From Bacillota bacterium (GTDB lineage: Bacteria > Bacillota > Clostridia > DSM-8532): a DNA stretch of 64,000 nucleotides. A program made the position numbers and the translations under genes. Location of the stretch: assembly GCA_023415205.1 (NCBI GenBank), contig JAEZLR010000028.1, positions 54,350-118,349 of the forward strand, in the 5' to 3' direction. The notes under the pieces were generated by a model, which ran no database searches, was not told the origin of the DNA, and saw nothing but the letters and a program-made list of their open reading frames with translations. Shown here piece after piece: positions 60,753 to 64,000 of this stretch; the first letter of the stretch is position 1, and each line of letters opens with the position of its first letter.

Positions 60753-61307
60753 TTAAACTTCCATGATCTCTGCCATTTTAACTTCAGTGATCTTATCTAC
60801 TTTTTCAATATATTCATCGGTAATTTTCTGAATATCCTTTTCCGCAATTTTTAAATCATCTTCCGTGATTTCTTTTGCCTTTTCGCGCTTCTTAAAGGTT
60901 TCAATGGCATCACGACGAATCTGGCGAATGGCTATTTTATCACGCTCTCCAAGCTTTTTAACTTCCTTGGTTAAATCCAGTCTTCTTTCCTCGGTAAGGG
61001 GCGGGAATATCAGACGAATTACCTTTCCGTCATTGTTGGGGTTTAGGCCCAGATCAGAAGTCTGGATGGCCTTGACAATATCGTTGAGGATTTTTGCATC
61101 CCAAGGCTGAATGATAATCTGACGGGCCTCGGGTACTTGAACATTGGCAAGCTGTGTGATATGGGTAGGTGTCCCATAATAATCGACGGTCAGCTTGTCA
61201 AGAAGATGTGGATTGGCTCTGCCAGCACGAATGGATGCTAATTCGTCCCGAAGAACGTTAAGCGTTTTATCCATTTTGTTTGTAAATTCAGAGTAATTCT
61301 TATTCAT
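60753..61307 (-). CDS. frr: Ribosome recycling factor
   Basis: Splits post-termination ribosomes together with EF-G. 184 residues, the standard length. Motifs: LRAGRANPHLLDKLTVDYYGTPT-like segment, VIRLIFPPLTEERRLDLTKEVKKLGE, IRQIRRDA, and a charged C-terminal helix. RBS GGGAGG. It begins 3 bases after the pyrH stop, as a two-gene unit. Confidence 0.97.
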   Translation of the reverse strand: MNKNYSEFTNKMDKTLNVLRDELASIRAGRANPHLLDKLTVDYYGTPTHITQLANVQVPEARQIIIQPWDAKILNDIVKAIQTSDLGLNPNNDGKVIRLIFPPLTEERRLDLTKEVKKLGERDKIAIRQIRRDAIETFKKREKAKEITEDDLKIAEKDIQKITDEYIEKVDKITEVKMAEIMEV

Positions 61308-61310
61308 GTT

Positions 61311-62021
61311 TCAAACCTCCCTCGCAACAAATGTACCAACATTCTCACCATTTAAAACCTTCAGAATGTTTTCCGGCTCTTTAATACTAAATACCAATAA
61401 TGGAATGTTATTTTCCATACAAAGGGTTGTGGCTGTGGAGTCCATTACACCCAATTGCCGCTGCAGAACTTCCATATAACTGATACGGTCAAACCGAAGA
61501 GCCTTTTCATTGATTTTGGGATCACTGTCATATACAGCATCTACATTCTTAGCCAAGAGAATGACCTCAGCCTCGATCTCAGCAGCCCTTAAAACAGCGG
61601 CGGTATCAGTTGAAAAATAAGGATTTCCGATTCCACAGGCAAAGATGACAACGCGTTTTTTCTCTAAATGCCTGACGGCTCTTCTTCGGATATAGGTTTC
61701 AGCCACTCTGGGCATTTCCAAAGCCGTTTGAACCCTTGTGGGTACACCTCGGAATTCAAGGGCATCCTGTAGTGCTAAGGAGTTAATGACTGTGGCAAGC
61801 ATTCCCATATGATCGGCAGTGGTTCTGTCCATTCCTGTGCTACTACGACCGCGCCAGAAGTTCCCTCCACCGACCACAATGCCAATTTCGATACCCATCT
61901 CCCAGGCTTGCTTAATTCGTTCGCTGATTTCTGACAAAATCCCCTGGTCGATACCCATACCCTTCCCTGATAAGGCTTCTCCACTTACTTTCAACATAAT
62001 ACGCTTATACTTTAAACTCAT
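61311..62021 (-). CDS. pyrH: UMP kinase
   Basis: Phosphorylates UMP to UDP; a hexameric amino-acid-kinase-fold enzyme. 236 residues. Motifs: RIMLKVSGEALSG, VVGGGNFWRG, MGMLATVINSLALQDALE, GNPYFSTDTAAVLRA, KNVDAVYDSDPK, and MDSTATTLCMENNIPLLVF. RBS GGAGG. A hairpin terminator between tsf and pyrH suggests it is transcribed separately from rpsB-tsf, at least in part. Confidence 0.97.
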   Translation of the reverse strand: MSLKYKRIMLKVSGEALSGKGMGIDQGILSEISERIKQAWEMGIEIGIVVGGGNFWRGRSSTGMDRTTADHMGMLATVINSLALQDALEFRGVPTRVQTALEMPRVAETYIRRRAVRHLEKKRVVIFACGIGNPYFSTDTAAVLRAAEIEAEVILLAKNVDAVYDSDPKINEKALRFDRISYMEVLQRQLGVMDSTATTLCMENNIPLLVFSIKEPENILKVLNGENVGTFVAREV

Positions 62022-62095
62022 ATTGCCTCCGGAATATTTATGATTAGTTCTGCCCTATCTTTTTAAATGCTGCTTAACAATCAGTCACCGGACTA

Positions 62096-62105
62096 GGTGT
62101 ACACC
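62096..62105. repeat. Perfect 10-base palindrome in the pyrH upstream region
   Basis: GGTGTACACC at 62096-62105, 75 bases before the pyrH start codon. A nearby CTTGCT/AGCAAG hairpin lies at 62125-62143. Either may be regulatory; no known operator was matched. Confidence 0.3.
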
Positions 62106-62185
62106 GTTTTGGGATTGACTTAAGCTTGCTAATTTCCAGCAAGAGATGAAGGGCCTGATGTTGGCTATGAAGTGTACGTGTTGGC

Positions 62186-62225
62186 ATTAAAAGGGGTATT
62201 ATGACGATTATCAAAATACCCCTTG
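62186..62225 (-). terminator. Intrinsic terminator of rpsB-tsf (minus strand)
   Basis: AAGGGGTATT (62191-62200) pairs with AATACCCCTT (62215-62224). On the minus strand the stem is followed by TTTTAATG. Confidence 0.75.
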
Positions 62226-62230
62226 GCAAA

Positions 62231-62878
62231 TTACTTAATTTGTTTCATAACCTCATCGGCAAAGTTCTCTTCTTTTTTCTCAATTCCTTCGCCCATTTCA
62301 AAGCGAACAAATCTTCTAATGTTGATATTCTCACCGATGGTTGCGATTTTTTCTTTAAGAACCTGCTCCACTGTTTTATCGCTGTCCTTAATAAAGGGTT
62401 GTTCCAAAAGACAAATTTCATTGTAATACTTTTCAATTCTTCCAACAACCATCTTCTCGGCGATATTCGCAGGTTTTCCTTCATTTATGGCCTGAGCCTT
62501 GAGAATTTCCTTTTCCTTTTCAATGGCATCAGTAGGAACCTCTTCCCTTCTCACATAACGGGGGCTCAAAGCGGCAATCTGCATTGCAACATCTTTAACA
62601 AAGGCGCGGAATTCATCATTCTTGGCTGCGAAATCGGTTTCAATGTTTACTTCAACCAAAACACCGATACGTCCGCCACCATGAATATAGGATTCTACAA
62701 CACCTTCGGAAGCAATTCTTCCAGACTTCTTTGCGGCTTTTGCAATACCCTTTTCACGAAGGTATTCAATAGCCTTTTCGATATCACCATTGGTTTCTCC
62801 AAGAGCTTTTTTACAGTCCATCATACCGGCACCGGTACGTTCACGTAGGTCTTTAACCATGCTTGCGCTAATTTCCAT
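62231..62878 (-). CDS. tsf: Elongation factor Ts
   Basis: Nucleotide exchange factor for EF-Tu. 215 residues, the short form usual in clostridia. Motifs: KDLRERTGAGMMDCKKAL near the start, EAIEYLREKGIAKAAKKSGR, GVLVEVNIETDFAAKNDEFRAF, and a coiled segment at the C-terminus. RBS AGGAGG. It lies 37 bases after rpsB and is co-transcribed with it. Confidence 0.97.
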   Translation of the reverse strand: MEISASMVKDLRERTGAGMMDCKKALGETNGDIEKAIEYLREKGIAKAAKKSGRIASEGVVESYIHGGGRIGVLVEVNIETDFAAKNDEFRAFVKDVAMQIAALSPRYVRREEVPTDAIEKEKEILKAQAINEGKPANIAEKMVVGRIEKYYNEICLLEQPFIKDSDKTVEQVLKEKIATIGENINIRRFVRFEMGEGIEKKEENFADEVMKQIK

Positions 62879-62915
62879 AAACTAACCATCCTCCTATACT
62901 GTGATTAAGTATTCC

Positions 62916-63689
62916 TTACTCGGCAACTTCCTCTTCGACCTTTTCAACCATTTCAACAGTCTCGGTTTCACCTTCAACTGAGGTTGAAACTGCAGCAGAG
63001 CCCATTTCGCCCTGTTTTGCTTCGATAATGGCGTCAGCGATTTTGGAACTGATGAGCTTCACGGCTCTGATGGCATCATCATTGCCTGGGATGACATAAT
63101 CCACTTCATCAGGATCACAGTTAGTATCAACGATAGCTACGATAGGAATACCGAGCTTCCTTGCTTCAAGAATAGCATTTCTTTCCTTCTTGGGATCCAC
63201 AATAAACAAAGCCACAGGATGCTTTCTCATCTCAGTGATACCACCAAGATTCTTTTCAAGCTTCTCCATTTCAAGCATGAGCTTGCTGACTTCCTTCTTG
63301 GGGAGTACTTCAAAAGTACCATCGGATTCCATCTTCTTAAGCTCTTGTAAACGATCGATTCCTTTACGGATAGTTTTAAAGTTGGTGAGCATACCACCGA
63401 GCCATCTGTTGTTAACAAAGAACTGACCGCAACGCTCAGCTTCTTCTTTAATGGCGTCCTGAGCCTGCTTCTTGGTTCCGACGAAAAGAACGCTTCCACC
63501 CTCCATAACCAGATCTCTGATGAAGAAATAAGCCTCATCAATTTTCTTTACAGTCTTCTGGAGATCGATAATGTAGATTCCGTTTCTTTCGGTGAAGATG
63601 TATTCCGCCATTTTAGGATTCCATCTTCTTGTCTGGTGACCAAAGTGCACACCTGCTTCTAGCAGTTGCTTCATAGAAATAACTGACAT
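62916..63689 (-). CDS. rpsB: 30S ribosomal protein S2
   Basis: 257 residues. Motifs: MKQLLEAGVHFGHQTRRWNPKM, YIFTERNGIYIIDLQKT, FVGTKKQAQDAI, FVNNRWLGGMLTNFKTI, and GIPIVAIVDTNCDPDEVDYVIPGNDDAIRA. An acidic C-terminal tail (Glu/Val-rich) follows. RBS AAGGAGG. First gene of the rpsB-tsf unit, behind a strong promoter and a structured leader. Confidence 0.98.
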   Translation of the reverse strand: MSVISMKQLLEAGVHFGHQTRRWNPKMAEYIFTERNGIYIIDLQKTVKKIDEAYFFIRDLVMEGGSVLFVGTKKQAQDAIKEEAERCGQFFVNNRWLGGMLTNFKTIRKGIDRLQELKKMESDGTFEVLPKKEVSKLMLEMEKLEKNLGGITEMRKHPVALFIVDPKKERNAILEARKLGIPIVAIVDTNCDPDEVDYVIPGNDDAIRAVKLISSKIADAIIEAKQGEMGSAAVSTSVEGETETVEMVEKVEEEVAE

Positions 63690-63711
63690 GATAATCCTCC
63701 TTGTTTTTCCT

Positions 63712-63778
63712 CCGTCGTCTTCTTCTTTGATAAGAACCTATGATGCCTATCATAAGCACATCCTACCAAATCCGACGG
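63712..63778 (-). promoter_or_regulatory. Structured 5' leader of rpsB
   Basis: In the mRNA, CCGTCG (63778-63773) can pair with CGACGG (63717-63712), closing a domain of 67 bases. Inside, TATGAT and ATCATA form a perfect 6-base hairpin with an AGGC loop (63754-63739). The closing strand lies about 9 bases before the RBS. A leader under ribosomal-protein control is a reasonable inference; no known family was matched. Confidence 0.45.
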
Positions 63779-63801
63779 CGTGTGTATTAAATACCCGTAA
63801 T

Positions 63802-63830
63802 ATTATAGCACGGGATATTGTCATTGACAA
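63802..63830 (-). promoter_or_regulatory. Promoter of rpsB-tsf
   Basis: Minus strand: TTGTCA (63830-63825), 17-base spacer, TATAAT (63807-63802), with TGC just before it (extended -10). Confidence 0.8.
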
Positions 63831-63878
63831 GTATTTGCCTTTAAATAAATCTAGTATTTGAAGGAGCTCCTTGAGCCA

Positions 63879-64000
63879 TTATCCGTGGCTAGGATTTCTT
63901 TTGACAATGATGGCGGCCTTGGTGATAGCAGAAATCACATCAACCTCAAATTGAGTCTTCAAATTATTGATCTTGGAATAAATCTCACCCCTCTGAGTGA
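63879..64000 (-). CDS. C-terminal end of an unidentified protein; 5' part outside window
   Basis: An open minus-strand frame enters at the right edge and stops at TAA 63881-63879. The 39 visible residues, ending EVDVISAITKAAIIVKRNPSHG, fit the tail of a cytosolic protein. I do not recognise the family. In Bacillus subtilis the gene before rpsB is swrB, after sigD; whether this is a counterpart cannot be judged from so short a piece. A perfect 12-base palindrome AAGGAGCTCCTT (63861-63872) follows the stop. Confidence 0.5.
   Translation of the reverse strand, partial: TQRGEIYSKINNLKTQFEVDVISAITKAAIIVKRNPSHG

Noticed and set aside
1..64000. CRISPR arrays or insertion sequences
   Set aside because: No regularly spaced direct repeats, transposase or terminal inverted repeats were seen on either strand.

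Overview
The window looks like chromosomal DNA from a spore-forming, Gram-positive anaerobe of the class Clostridia. Evidence: spoIVA and CotF-type spore coat genes, two exported proteins with three C-terminal SLH domains, a Pta-AckA acetate pathway, strong purine-rich ribosome binding sites, several GTG/TTG starts, and the rpsB-tsf / pyrH-frr gene order of Firmicutes. I cannot name a genus. I saw no prophage, insertion sequence or CRISPR array.

Layout. 1-1274: 3' end of a pullulanase gene and tRNA-Leu(CAG). 1.5-14.9 kb: two S-layer-type surface proteins (3,287 and 1,002 residues) flanking a small DUF1801-type protein. 15.0-17.4 kb: a BlaI-type repressor, an M56 membrane protease and a membrane protein of unknown function behind tandem operator dyads. 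17.5-24 kb: YmaF-family protein (minus strand), TrpB2-type tryptophan synthase beta chain, ECF sigma factor with a membrane partner, a tandem flavodoxin-like/iron-sulfur flavoprotein, and an MscS channel (minus strand). 24.1-27.2 kb: MacA/MacB-like efflux operon. 27.4-32.2 kb: MoxR ATPase, DUF58 protein and transglutaminase-like membrane protein. 32.3-38.1 kb: acyl-CoA synthetase, pta-ackA, aspartate kinase; then an MFS transporter.

39.5-45.7 kb is a tightly packed shikimate operon: DAHP synthase, aroB, aroA, aroC, a chorismate mutase-shikimate dehydrogenase fusion, and aroK, followed by a D,D-carboxypeptidase. 3-Dehydroquinate dehydratase is absent from the cluster. 47.2-51.2 kb: type Ic aspartate aminotransferase, purB and a GntR/UTRA regulator. 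51.2-53.5 kb: two coat proteins divergent from spoIVA. 53.8-57.4 kb: an M18 aminopeptidase with two N-terminal AT-hooks, a small cysteine-cluster protein and an exported membrane-anchored protein of unknown function. The rest is on the minus strand: Xer-type recombinase, MFS transporter, SRAP protein, frr, pyrH, tsf, rpsB, and the 3' end of an unidentified gene at the right edge.

The most interesting items are the AT-hook aminopeptidase, the BlaI/M56/membrane-protein module, the palindromic boxes before the ECF sigma gene, a structured rpsB leader, the duplicated Trp-Cys motif in the YmaF protein, and the chorismate mutase-shikimate dehydrogenase fusion. No clearly new multi-gene system stands out.
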